From Candidatus Omnitrophota bacterium (GTDB lineage: Bacteria > Omnitrophota > Gorgyraeia > Aquiviventales > Aquiviventaceae), in contig JACQRD010000081.1 in the NCBI GenBank assembly GCA_016206675.1, positions 1 through 7,000 on the forward strand: a stretch of 7,000 nucleotides of DNA. Reading direction: 5' to 3'. The notes below the pieces were generated by a model. That model did not search any database, was not told the DNA's origin, and saw only the letters and a program-made list of their open reading frames with translations. This document shows, piece after piece, positions 1 through 6,021 of this stretch (position 1 is its first letter; the number at the start of each line of letters is the position of its first letter). The position numbers and the translations under genes were made by a program.

Positions 1-395
1 GGCCAACTCCTCGCCGGTCGGGCTCGTCGAACAGGCCGGCCGTGTCTCAAAGGCAGTTTGCCGCCCCCGGGCTGAGCCCGCACAGTCACTCGCGGTTCGC
101 CCCCACCGCCGCTGGCGGCACCGTTGCAGCTCGTCGGGCCGCAGGCAGCCCCGGCGAGCGAATATGCGGTTCAGCCCGGCGCAGGCGGACTGCTTTTAAA
201 GACCCCGGCCGTGCTGTCCGAGGCGCCGGTTGAGCGGCGCCGAGTTCACGGCCGGGTCCGCCGAGCCGGGCGTCTCGGAACCGCATCTGAGCGAGCCGGG
301 CTGCCGGAGGCACGACGAAGTGGCCGTGGTGGCGCAACACCGTTGGAGCGTCACCCTGACAGGCCCCGTTGCCTGTTGAGGTCCATCACTATCGA
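1..395. other. Leader region with no recognisable protein gene
   Basis: I see no protein gene here that I can support. The open frames on both strands are short, rich in Arg, Pro and Ala, and lack family motifs, as expected by chance in GC-rich DNA. Frame 2 from the window edge is open to about position 196 and could hold the tail of an upstream gene, but nothing in it is recognisable. The region does contain several short perfect inverted repeats (for example CGGGCT at 68-73 with AGCCCG at 75-80, and CCGCC at 106-110 with GGCGG at 114-118). It also contains the long rod-like structure annotated separately at 131-318. A small hairpin (ACAGGC 359-364 with GCCTGT 371-376) lies just before the promoter-like sequence. 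Confidence 0.5.
131..318 (+). ncRNA. Candidate structured non-coding RNA (long rod-shaped fold), family unknown
   Basis: Hand folding gives one continuous rod centred on an apical loop at 229-234. Stems from outside in are 131-136 with 313-318, 144-155 with 295-305 (one bulged C at 152), 164-171 with 279-286, 174-180 with 265-271, 184-190 with 256-262, 205-213 with 247-255, and 222-228 with 235-241. I count about 63 Watson-Crick pairs in 188 nt. The two symmetric internal loops stay in register and consist of G.A/A.G mismatches mixed with GC pairs: 137-143 facing 306-312, and 156-163 facing 287-294. The second holds two tandem GA/AG steps, which form sheared pairs in RNA only when the + strand is transcribed; the other strand would give C.U. 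An AT-rich 14-nt bulge lies at 191-204. A possible further stem is 123-127 with 334-338. The size and rod shape recall 6S RNA, but I see no diagnostic 6S, SRP, RNase P or tmRNA motif. A decayed inverted DNA duplication is the main alternative. Confidence 0.42.
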
Positions 396-402
396 TTGAC
401 AC

Positions 403-431
403 TTGACGCTACAGGGCCGCCATGCTAAAGT
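403..431 (+). promoter_or_regulatory. Possible sigma70-type promoter upstream of the TPR gene
   Basis: TTGACG (403-408), a 17-nt spacer and TAAAGT (426-431) match the -35 and -10 consensus at 5/6 and 4/6, with an extended -10 TG at 423-424. A second, perfect -35 TTGACA lies exactly 7 nt upstream (396-401), so TTGACRC occurs twice in tandem, but no -10 fits it at normal spacing. The predicted start of transcription (about 437-439) lies only some 8 nt before the ATG at 446. The transcript would then be nearly leaderless and would lose most of the AGGG ribosome-binding site at 435-438. This tension keeps the confidence low. Confidence 0.3.
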
Positions 432-445
432 GGCAGGGTATCTTC

Positions 446-1024
446 ATGCAGGTCATACGGCTCACCGCACTCATCGTGCTGGCCTCCCACGCGATCCTTC
501 CCAATGCAGTCGTCTGCGCATCCACGCTCCGCGAAGAGGCGATGACCTACCGGATGCAGGGGTACGAGGCGCAGCGGCGCGGTGATGCCACCTCTGCGCT
601 GAGCTTGTATCAGAAGGCGGCCGCACTCGATCCGTCCTATCCCACCCCCCATAACGACGCCGGGGTGCTGATGGAGGCGGGCGGGCGGCTGGCCGAGGCG
701 GAGCAGTCGTATCGCAAGGCGCTGGAGCTCAATCCCAACTATCTCGAAGCCCATGCGAATCTGGCGATGCTGTATGAGCGCATGGGCAAGAAGGAGTCGG
801 CCATCTACCACTGGATGAAGCGCTACCAGCTCGGCGATCCCTACGACCCCTGGACCGCGCGGGCCGAAGAGCGGCTTGTCGCGCTGGGGGTGCTGAAGAC
901 CTATCCCGGCCTGAAGGGGCGCATCTTCAACCGGCGCCGCGTCATCGACGGCGAGCTGCAGGCGCACGATCGGTCCCTGGAAGAGTACCATGCGGTGACG
1001 GAGCAGCACGGGGACTGGCCCTAG
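446..1024 (+). CDS. Secreted or periplasmic tetratricopeptide-repeat protein
   Basis: A 192-residue protein that probably acts as a protein-protein interaction scaffold outside the cytoplasm. The N-terminus has a hydrophobic segment (about residues 5-23) ending in VCA before Ser, which fits a type I signal peptide. The Cys there is not in a good lipobox, because -1 would be Val. Three TPR units follow, at about residues 33-66, 67-100 and 101-134, with the typical alternating Ala/Gly/Tyr pattern and the ALDP/ELNP turns closing the helix pairs. The last 55 residues are charged and unrecognised. Two in-frame ATGs are possible. 422 gives 200 residues with AGGG five nt upstream; 446 has AGGG at 435-438, seven nt upstream, starts directly at the signal peptide, and lies outside the promoter-like sequence. 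I prefer 446, weakly. The gene ends 78 nt before polA. TPR units are clear; the specific role is unknown. Confidence 0.85.
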   Translation: MQVIRLTALIVLASHAILPNAVVCASTLREEAMTYRMQGYEAQRRGDATSALSLYQKAAALDPSYPTPHNDAGVLMEAGGRLAEAEQSYRKALELNPNYLEAHANLAMLYERMGKKESAIYHWMKRYQLGDPYDPWTARAEERLVALGVLKTYPGLKGRIFNRRRVIDGELQAHDRSLEEYHAVTEQHGDWP

Positions 1025-1102
1025 CGGCACCGGCACGCCACTTCCCAATCTTCATCATTCCGTGACAACACGACCGTAGCTTCCGCGCGCGTATTCCATC
1101 GG

Positions 1103-3733
1103 ATGGCGCTCCAGCGGGTCTTCCTGATTGATGGCACCGCGTTCTGCTACCGGGCGTTCTACGCGATCCGGGCCCTGAGCACGTTGGACGGGCGGCCGAC
1201 CAACGCCGTCTACGGTGTGGCGACGATGCTCAAGGCGCTGCAGGAGAAAGAGCATCCGGACGGCCTCGCGGTGGCGTTTGACACCGGCAAGCCGACGTTC
1301 CGCCACCAGCAGTTTGCCGCGTACAAGATCCAGCGCAAGCCGATGCCCGATCCGCTGATCAGCCAGCTGCCCCTGGTCAAGCGGCTGCTGGCGGCCTACC
1401 GTATTCCGGTCTTCGAGCGGGAAGGCTTTGAAGGCGAGGATGTGCTGGCCAGCATCGCCAAGCGCCTTGCCGGGCCGGGCGTGGAAGTCTTCCTGGTCAC
1501 CGGGGATAAGGATGCCCTGCAGTTGGTCAACAGCCATATCAAGGTGTACAACCCGCACAAAGACGATGCGGTGCTGGATGCCGCGGCGGTGAAGCAGCGC
1601 TATGGGATCGGACCGGAGCGGATCGTGGATTTGATGGGCCTGATGGGCGATGAGATCGACAACATCCCCGGCGTGCCGGGGGTGGGAGAAAAAACGGCCG
1701 TCGAGCTGCTGAAGCAGTTCGGCAGCATCGACGCGCTCTATGCCCATCTGGAGCAGGTGGACTCTCCGGCCCGCCGCAAGGCGCTTGAGGCGGCGCGCGA
1801 GCAGGTGCAGCGCGCGCGCCAGCTGGCCCGCATCGAGACGGATGTTCCCATCGAGCTGCACGCGCAGGACATGAAGCTTCAGGAGCCTGATTGGAAGGCG
1901 CTGCGCGCGCTCTTCCGCGAACTGGAATTCAAGCGGCTGCTGGCGGAGCTGGATGCCTCGGCCCCGACGCCCGGCGGCGCCTCTGAGATTGCCATGGCGG
2001 AGCATCCCCAGCAGATCGCCCAGTGCCTCACGCAGTTGGAGCGCGGCGCGGCGGCGGCCATCGGCTGCTGGCCCGCCGGTGACTCCGCCGTCTTTGCGGT
2101 GGCGACGGCCGCAGAGCCGGTGTGGGTTCTGCGGTTGAACCGCCTGTGGCTCGTCAGTCCGGAAGGGGGCCGGCTTCAGCGGTGGCTGGCCGACGCGCGT
2201 GCTCCCAAGATCGGCCATGACGTCAAAGCCGCGATGCGCTGGCTCGGCACCATCGGCTGCCGGCTTGCAGGCATCGCCGGCGATACGATGGTGGCCGCCT
2301 ACCTCCTCAACCCTGCGCGGACAGAGCAGTCGCTGCCGGATCTGGCGGATGAGTATCTGGATGAGCGCGTGCCGGCGCCGCCGGCCGTGCAAGAGGCCGA
2401 GACGCTGGAGGGATCGGAAGACCTGCGTCTCTTCGCCCGCTTCGTCTCAGCCATCCTTCCGCTGCATCGGCGGCTGAACAAGGTGCTGGCGGATCAGCAG
2501 CTCTCCGCCTTGTATACGGAGCTGGAGCTGCCGTTGCTGGCGGTGCTCGCGCGCATGGAAGCCGCCGGTATTGCCATCGACCGCCCGTATCTGGCCGGCC
2601 TGAAAGCGACGATGGATACCAGGCTGCTTCAACTGACGGAGGAGATCCACCGCCTGGCCGGAGCCCCCTTCAACCTCAATTCGCCGAAACAGCTGGCCCA
2701 GGTGCTTTTCGAGCGGCTGAAGCTGCCGGTCATCAAGCGGACGAAGACCGGCCCCTCGACGGATGCCGGCGTGCTGCAGCAGCTGGCCGAGCAGCATCCG
2801 CTGCCCAAGCAGCTGATGGAGTACCGCGAGTTGTCGAAGCTGGTTTCCACCTATGTCGACGCGCTGCCCCAGTTAGCCCATCCGGCCACCGGCCGGGTGC
2901 ACACCTCCTTCAATCAGGCCGCCACAGCCACGGGGCGGCTCTCCTCGAGCGAGCCGAATTTGCAAAACATCCCCATCAAGACGGAGCTGGGCCGCCTCAT
3001 CCGCAAGGCGTTCATTGCCGGCATCCCCGACGGCTTGCTGGTGACGGCGGACTACTCGCAAATTGAGCTGCGCATCCTCGCCCACCTCTCCGGTGATGAG
3101 GCGCTCAGCGAGGCGTTCCGCCAGGGGCGCGACATCCACCGCTACACCGCCTCGCTCATCTACGGGATTCCCGAGGCCGAGGTGCAGCCGGAGCAGCGCA
3201 ACGCCATGAAGGCGGTCAACTTCGGCATTCTCTACGGCATGAGCTCCCACGGGCTGTCCAAGGAGCTGGGCATGTCGTTCGAGGACGCGCAAGCGTTCAT
3301 CGACGCCTATTTCCAGCGCTATCCGAAGGTGCGCGCGTATCTGGACGGCCAGATCGCCAAGGCCCGGCGGGAGGGGTTCGTGCAGACGCTTTTGGGCAGG
3401 CGCCGCTACATTCCCGAGGTCAACAGCCCGGATGCCGTGCTGCGGCAAGTGGGGGAGCGCATGGCGATCAACGCGCCGGTGCAAGGCACGGCGGCGGATT
3501 TGATCAAGCGGGCCATGGTCGACATGGACCGGCGGCTGGCGCACGAAGGCTTGAGCAGCCGGATGGTCGTGCAGGTGCATGATGAGCTGGTCTTCGAGTG
3601 CCCGAAGAAGGAGCTGGCGGCGCTGGCACGGCTGGCGAAGCGCGTGATGGAAGGGGCGATCGAGCTGTCCGTACCGCTCATCGTGACCGTGAAAGCCGGT
3701 GTGAACTGGTTGGACCTGTCGCCAGTCAACTAA
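1103..3733 (+). CDS. polA: DNA polymerase I, without a working proofreading site
   Basis: An 876-residue family A polymerase that fills gaps and removes RNA primers during replication and repair. Residues 1 to about 290 form the 5' nuclease, with the acidic cluster GEDV (111-114), TGDKD (133-137) and the GDEIDNIPG helix-hairpin-helix region around D183 and D186. Residues about 290-470 occupy the 3'-5' exonuclease position but have lost its acidic residues: the FDTET site reads IGCWPAG, the D424-equivalent Asp is Ala (GHDVKAA), and the last Asp motif is absent. Residues about 480-876 form the polymerase: TGRLSSSEPNLQNIP, motif A DYSQIELR with D650, O-helix K703, F707 and Y711, and motif C QVHDELVFE with D827. 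The length resembles Bacillus and Thermus enzymes, which also lack proofreading. The start fits the usual MxxxxFLIDGTA opening; no clear ribosome-binding site precedes it. F707 corresponds to E. coli F762, the residue that disfavours dideoxynucleotides. Confidence 0.98.
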   Translation: MALQRVFLIDGTAFCYRAFYAIRALSTLDGRPTNAVYGVATMLKALQEKEHPDGLAVAFDTGKPTFRHQQFAAYKIQRKPMPDPLISQLPLVKRLLAAYRIPVFEREGFEGEDVLASIAKRLAGPGVEVFLVTGDKDALQLVNSHIKVYNPHKDDAVLDAAAVKQRYGIGPERIVDLMGLMGDEIDNIPGVPGVGEKTAVELLKQFGSIDALYAHLEQVDSPARRKALEAAREQVQRARQLARIETDVPIELHAQDMKLQEPDWKALRALFRELEFKRLLAELDASAPTPGGASEIAMAEHPQQIAQCLTQLERGAAAAIGCWPAGDSAVFAVATAAEPVWVLRLNRLWLVSPEGGRLQRWLADARAPKIGHDVKAAMRWLGTIGCRLAGIAGDTMVAAYLLNPARTEQSLPDLADEYLDERVPAPPAVQEAETLEGSEDLRLFARFVSAILPLHRRLNKVLADQQLSALYTELELPLLAVLARMEAAGIAIDRPYLAGLKATMDTRLLQLTEEIHRLAGAPFNLNSPKQLAQVLFERLKLPVIKRTKTGPSTDAGVLQQLAEQHPLPKQLMEYRELSKLVSTYVDALPQLAHPATGRVHTSFNQAATATGRLSSSEPNLQNIPIKTELGRLIRKAFIAGIPDGLLVTADYSQIELRILAHLSGDEALSEAFRQGRDIHRYTASLIYGIPEAEVQPEQRNAMKAVNFGILYGMSSHGLSKELGMSFEDAQAFIDAYFQRYPKVRAYLDGQIAKARREGFVQTLLGRRRYIPEVNSPDAVLRQVGERMAINAPVQGTAADLIKRAMVDMDRRLAHEGLSSRMVVQVHDELVFECPKKELAALARLAKRVMEGAIELSVPLIVTVKAGVNWLDLSPVN

Positions 3734-3745
3734 TGCTTGTAAGAA

Positions 3746-3812
3746 GCAGGAAGCAGGAAGCTGGAAGCTGGAACAGGTGGCTCTTTCCAGCCTCCAGCCT
3801 CTAGCTTCCAGT
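3746..3812. repeat. Heptad-repeat inverted element 1 (polA-coaE gap)
   Basis: Left arm 3746-3773 is four 7-nt units (GCAGGAA twice, then GCTGGAA twice). The loop is 11 nt (3774-3784). Right arm 3785-3812 is four units (TTCCAGC, CTCCAGC, CTCTAGC, TTCCAGT). Folded as RNA the arms pair at 22 of 28 positions before counting wobbles, with the innermost 7 bp perfect. No T-tract follows, so this is not a classical intrinsic terminator. The right arm ends 6 nt before the coaE ATG and takes the place where its ribosome-binding site should be. It shares its 28-loop-28 design with the elements at 5712-5771 and 6022-6087. Confidence 0.85.
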
Positions 3813-3818
3813 CTCCTC

Positions 3819-4454
3819 ATGGTTGTTATTGGGGTTACTGGAGGTTTTGGGACAGGAAAAAGCACGGTCGCCGGCATGTTCAAGCGGCTCGGAGCGGTGG
3901 TGCTGGACGCGGATGCCATCACGCACGAGCTGATGGAGCCGAAGCGGCTGGCGTGGCGGCAGATCGTGAAGGCCTTCGGCGCCGGCGTGCTCAACGACGA
4001 TGAGACGGTCAACCGCCGGCGGCTGGCGGCGATCGTCTTCGAGCATGCGCCGAGGCGCCGGCAGCTTGAGGCGATCGTGCATCCCAAGGTGATGCGGGCC
4101 ATCGCCCGCCGGCTGCACGAGTTGCGGCGCGCGCGGCGGATGAAGGCGGTAGTGCTGGATGTGCCGCTGCTCGTGGAGACGGGCGCCCAACGGTTGGTGG
4201 ACGCGCTGGTGGTGGTGACGGCCTCGCCCGAGGTGCAGCGGCAGCGCTTGCGGCGCAAATACGGGACATCGGAGGAGGAGTTGAATGCACGGATGGACGC
4301 GCAGTGGAACCTCTCGGCCAAGGCGGCGTTGGCCGACGCGGTGGTGGAGAATTCCGGCAGCGTCGAGTCGACGCGAACACAGGTGAGACAACTATGGAAT
4401 CAACTGGTACGCAACAGCCCGCGCAAGCGGCCAAGCTCGACATCGGCGCGCTGA
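3819..4454 (+). CDS. coaE: Dephospho-CoA kinase
   Basis: A 211-residue cytoplasmic kinase that phosphorylates the 3'-OH of the ribose in dephospho-CoA with ATP, the last step of coenzyme A synthesis. The sequence shows the P-loop GGFGTGKST (residues 8-16), the LDAD motif with D32 followed by the ITHEL substrate helix, the HPKV segment, PLLVETG in the lid/core, and the C-terminal RMDAQW...K...ADAVVEN block typical of CoaE. The length is normal (about 200 residues). The ATG at 3819 is chosen because the family begins just before the P-loop. A GTG at 3777 is in frame but would add 14 residues encoded by the heptad repeat. No Shine-Dalgarno is visible before 3819. The last 20 codons, including the conserved C-terminal Leu-Trp, overlap the start of rho by 61 nt, suggesting coupled translation. 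The extreme C-terminus is Arg/Ser-rich and probably a by-product of the overlap. Confidence 0.97.
   Translation: MVVIGVTGGFGTGKSTVAGMFKRLGAVVLDADAITHELMEPKRLAWRQIVKAFGAGVLNDDETVNRRRLAAIVFEHAPRRRQLEAIVHPKVMRAIARRLHELRRARRMKAVVLDVPLLVETGAQRLVDALVVVTASPEVQRQRLRRKYGTSEEELNARMDAQWNLSAKAALADAVVENSGSVESTRTQVRQLWNQLVRNSPRKRPSSTSAR
4381..4386 (+). promoter_or_regulatory. Ribosome-binding site of rho
   Basis: AGGTGA lies seven nt before the ATG at 4394 and inside the coaE coding region. It decides the rho start: the longer frame from 4304 would add 30 Gly/Arg-rich residues that are only coaE read in another frame. Confidence 0.75.
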
Positions 4455-5689
4455 AGGCGCTGAAGATTTCGGAGCTCAACCGCGTGGCGCGCGAGCTCAA
4501 CGTCAACGGCGTCTCGGGGCTGAAGAAGCAGGATCTGATCTTCAAGATCCTCTCCGCCCAGACGGAACGGGAGGGGTTGATTTTCTCCTCCGGCGTGCTG
4601 GAAATTTTGCCGGACGGCTTCGGCTTCCTGCGCTCCCCGAACTACAACTACCTGCCGTGCCCGGACGACATCTACGTCTCGCCGTCGCAGATTCGGCGCT
4701 TCGACTTGCGCACGGGGGATGTGGTCAACGGCCAGGTGCGCCCGCCGAAAGAGGGCGAGCGCTACTTCGCCCTCCTGAAGGTGGAGGCGGTCAACGGGGA
4801 AAACCCGGATGACGCGAAGGTCAAGACGAACTTCGACAACCTCACACCGATCTACCCCAACCAGCGGCTGGTGCTGGAAACCCATCCGAAGGAGATGTCG
4901 ACGCGGATCATGGATCTGCTGACCCCCATCGGCAAGGGGCAGCGCGGCTTGATCGTCGCTCCGCCGTACAGCGGCAAGACGGTGCTGCTGCAGAAGATCG
5001 CCAATGCGATCACGACCAACAACCCGGAAGTGGTGCTCATCGTGCTGCTGATCGACGAGCGGCCGGAAGAGGTCACCGAGATGCAGCGGACGGTGAAGGG
5101 CGAGGTCATTTCCTCCACCTTCGATGAGCCGGCCGACCGGCACATCCAGGTGGCCGAGATCGTGATGGAGAAGGCCAAGCGGCAGGTGGAGCACAAGAAG
5201 GACGTGGTGATCCTGCTCGACTCCATCACGCGGCTGGCGCGCGCCTACAACACGGTGGAGCCGCACAGCGGCCGCGTGCTGACCGGCGGCCTGGACGCCA
5301 ACGCGCTGCACAAGCCGAAGCGGTTCTTCGGCACCGCGCGCGGCATCGAGGAGGGCGGCAGCCTGACGATCATCGGCACCTGCCTCGTTGACACCGGCTC
5401 GCGCATGGATGAGGTCATCTTCGAGGAGTTCAAGGGCACGGGCAACCTGGAGCTGACGATGGACCGCAACCTCTTCCAGCGGCGCATCTATCCGGCGATC
5501 GACATCCGCCGCTCCAACACCCGGCGCGAGGAGCTGCTGGTCACCCAGGAGGAGTTGCAAAAGATCTGGGTGCTGCGTAAAGTGTTGAACGAAATGGACC
5601 CGGTGCAGGCGATGGAGCTGCTCATCGACCGGCTCTCCAAGGCCAAGTCGAACAAAGACTTCCTCGCCACGATGGCGAAACAATCATGA
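4394..5689 (+). CDS. rho: Transcription termination factor Rho
   Basis: A 431-residue hexameric RNA helicase that loads on C-rich, untranslated RNA and uses ATP to end transcription. The N-terminal helical domain (about residues 15-55, LDIGALKALKISEL...) is followed by the cold-shock-like primary RNA-binding domain (about 60-130) with the RNP1-like DGFGFLR. The motor domain has Walker A APPYSGKT with K195, the nearly invariant LIDERPEEVTEMQR, Walker B VILLDSITRLARAYN with D276, and the RVLTGGLDANALHKPKRFFG and DTGSRMDEVIFEEFKGTGN segments that carry the Q- and R-loops. Length is close to the 419 residues of the E. coli protein, without the large N-terminal insertions seen in Actinobacteria or Bacteroidetes. 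Walker A has Tyr-Ser where E. coli has Lys-Ala. The gene starts within coaE with a good ribosome-binding site. No attenuator-like leader is visible, so autoregulation of the E. coli type is not evident. Confidence 0.99.
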   Translation: MESTGTQQPAQAAKLDIGALKALKISELNRVARELNVNGVSGLKKQDLIFKILSAQTEREGLIFSSGVLEILPDGFGFLRSPNYNYLPCPDDIYVSPSQIRRFDLRTGDVVNGQVRPPKEGERYFALLKVEAVNGENPDDAKVKTNFDNLTPIYPNQRLVLETHPKEMSTRIMDLLTPIGKGQRGLIVAPPYSGKTVLLQKIANAITTNNPEVVLIVLLIDERPEEVTEMQRTVKGEVISSTFDEPADRHIQVAEIVMEKAKRQVEHKKDVVILLDSITRLARAYNTVEPHSGRVLTGGLDANALHKPKRFFGTARGIEEGGSLTIIGTCLVDTGSRMDEVIFEEFKGTGNLELTMDRNLFQRRIYPAIDIRRSNTRREELLVTQEELQKIWVLRKVLNEMDPVQAMELLIDRLSKAKSNKDFLATMAKQS

Positions 5690-5714
5690 GAACCGCTCAC
5701 ATGAGAACCGCTCA
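5686..5714. repeat. Short tandem duplication at the end of rho
   Basis: ATGAGAACCGCTCA occurs at 5686-5699 and again at 5701-5714, separated by one C. The first copy includes the rho stop codon TGA (5687-5689). The second runs directly into the first TCAAGGC unit of the following heptad element. It looks like a recent slippage duplication with a 15-nt period. No regulatory role is evident. Confidence 0.85.
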
Positions 5715-5771
5715 AGGCTCAAGGTTCAAGGCTCAAGGCAGTTGCCTTCAGCCTTCCGCCTTCAGCCTTCA
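5712..5771. repeat. Heptad-repeat inverted element 2 (rho-rpmE gap)
   Basis: Left arm 5712-5739 is four units of TCAAGGC (one reads TCAAGGT). The loop is AGTT (5740-5743). Right arm 5744-5771 is four units of GCCTTCA (one reads GCCTTCC). Each unit pairs at six of seven positions, and the unpaired position is the same in almost every unit (C facing C). This is the cleanest of the three elements: the unit pattern stops abruptly on both outer sides. No T-tract follows, and the rpmE ribosome-binding site lies just outside the right arm. Confidence 0.9.
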
Positions 5772-5778
5772 GCATTGT

Positions 5779-5783
5779 GGGAG
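5779..5783 (+). promoter_or_regulatory. Ribosome-binding site of rpmE
   Basis: GGGAG lies nine nt before the ATG at 5793, between the right arm of the heptad element and the gene. It supports 5793 over upstream in-frame starts that would translate the repeat. Confidence 0.65.
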
Positions 5784-5792
5784 TTGTCCAAT

Positions 5793-6005
5793 ATGAAAGA
5801 AGGCATTCATCCGGAGTACGTCGAAAGCACGATCAGCTGCACTTGCGGCGCGGTCTACCACACGCGGTCGACCAGGAAGGCGATCCACGTGGAAATCTGC
5901 GCCTCGTGCCACCCCTTCTTTACGGGCACGCAGAAGCTGGTGGACACCGCCGGCCGCGTCGAAAAATTCAAGCGGAAGTACACGAAGAAGACCCCCGCCG
6001 CGTAA
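5793..6005 (+). CDS. rpmE: 50S ribosomal protein L31, zinc-binding type
   Basis: A 70-residue protein of the large ribosomal subunit that bridges to the small subunit. It matches L31 along its whole length: the MKEGIHPEY start, the zinc pair C16 and C18 (SCTCGAVY), the second pair C37 and C40 (ICASCHPFFTG), then the basic RVEKFKRKY tail. All four zinc ligands are present, so this is the C+ form used when zinc is sufficient, not the Zur-controlled C- paralogue. Length is the family norm. It lies between rho and prfA, flanked on each side by a heptad hairpin element. In a joint transcript these would isolate it as its own segment. Confidence 0.98.
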   Translation: MKEGIHPEYVESTISCTCGAVYHTRSTRKAIHVEICASCHPFFTGTQKLVDTAGRVEKFKRKYTKKTPAA

Positions 6006-6021
6006 TTCGCATGTCCATTGC

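Noticed and set aside
131..318. 6S RNA, SRP RNA, RNase P RNA or tmRNA
   Set aside because: Size and rod shape recall 6S, but I see no diagnostic motif. The SRP GGAA apical loop, the RNase P GAGGAAAGTCC core and the tmRNA T-arm are all absent.
359..377. Small hairpin ACAGGC / GCCTGT as terminator of the candidate RNA
   Set aside because: The stem is only 6 bp plus wobbles and is followed by GAGG, not T residues. It could equally pair with AACAGGC at 30-36, so no firm call is possible.
42..399. Short open frames in the leader region on both strands
   Set aside because: They have low-complexity Arg/Pro/Ala composition, no motif and overlapping frames. The long RNA-like fold explains the sequence better.
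1062..1097. Promoter directly upstream of polA (GTGACA ... TATTCC)
   Set aside because: The spacer is about 24 nt and the -10 match is poor. polA may be read from upstream.
1055..2392. Long open frame antisense to polA (445 codons), and similar ones antisense to polA/coaE (2873-4321) and rho (4400-5683)
   Set aside because: They lie opposite strongly conserved genes. Their translations are rich in Arg, His, Leu and Gln with no motifs, as expected when GC-rich codons are read on the other strand.
3741..3816. CRISPR array
   Set aside because: Units are 7 nt in direct tandem without spacers, and the second half is the reverse complement of the first. No cas gene is nearby.
3777..3818. GTG at 3777 as the coaE start
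   Set aside because: It would add 14 residues encoded by the heptad repeat before the conserved VVIGVTGG opening. The ATG at 3819 fits the family.
5712..5771. Intrinsic (Rho-independent) terminator
   Set aside because: The stem is long and regularly mismatched, and no T-tract follows on either strand. The same design recurs with other sequences.
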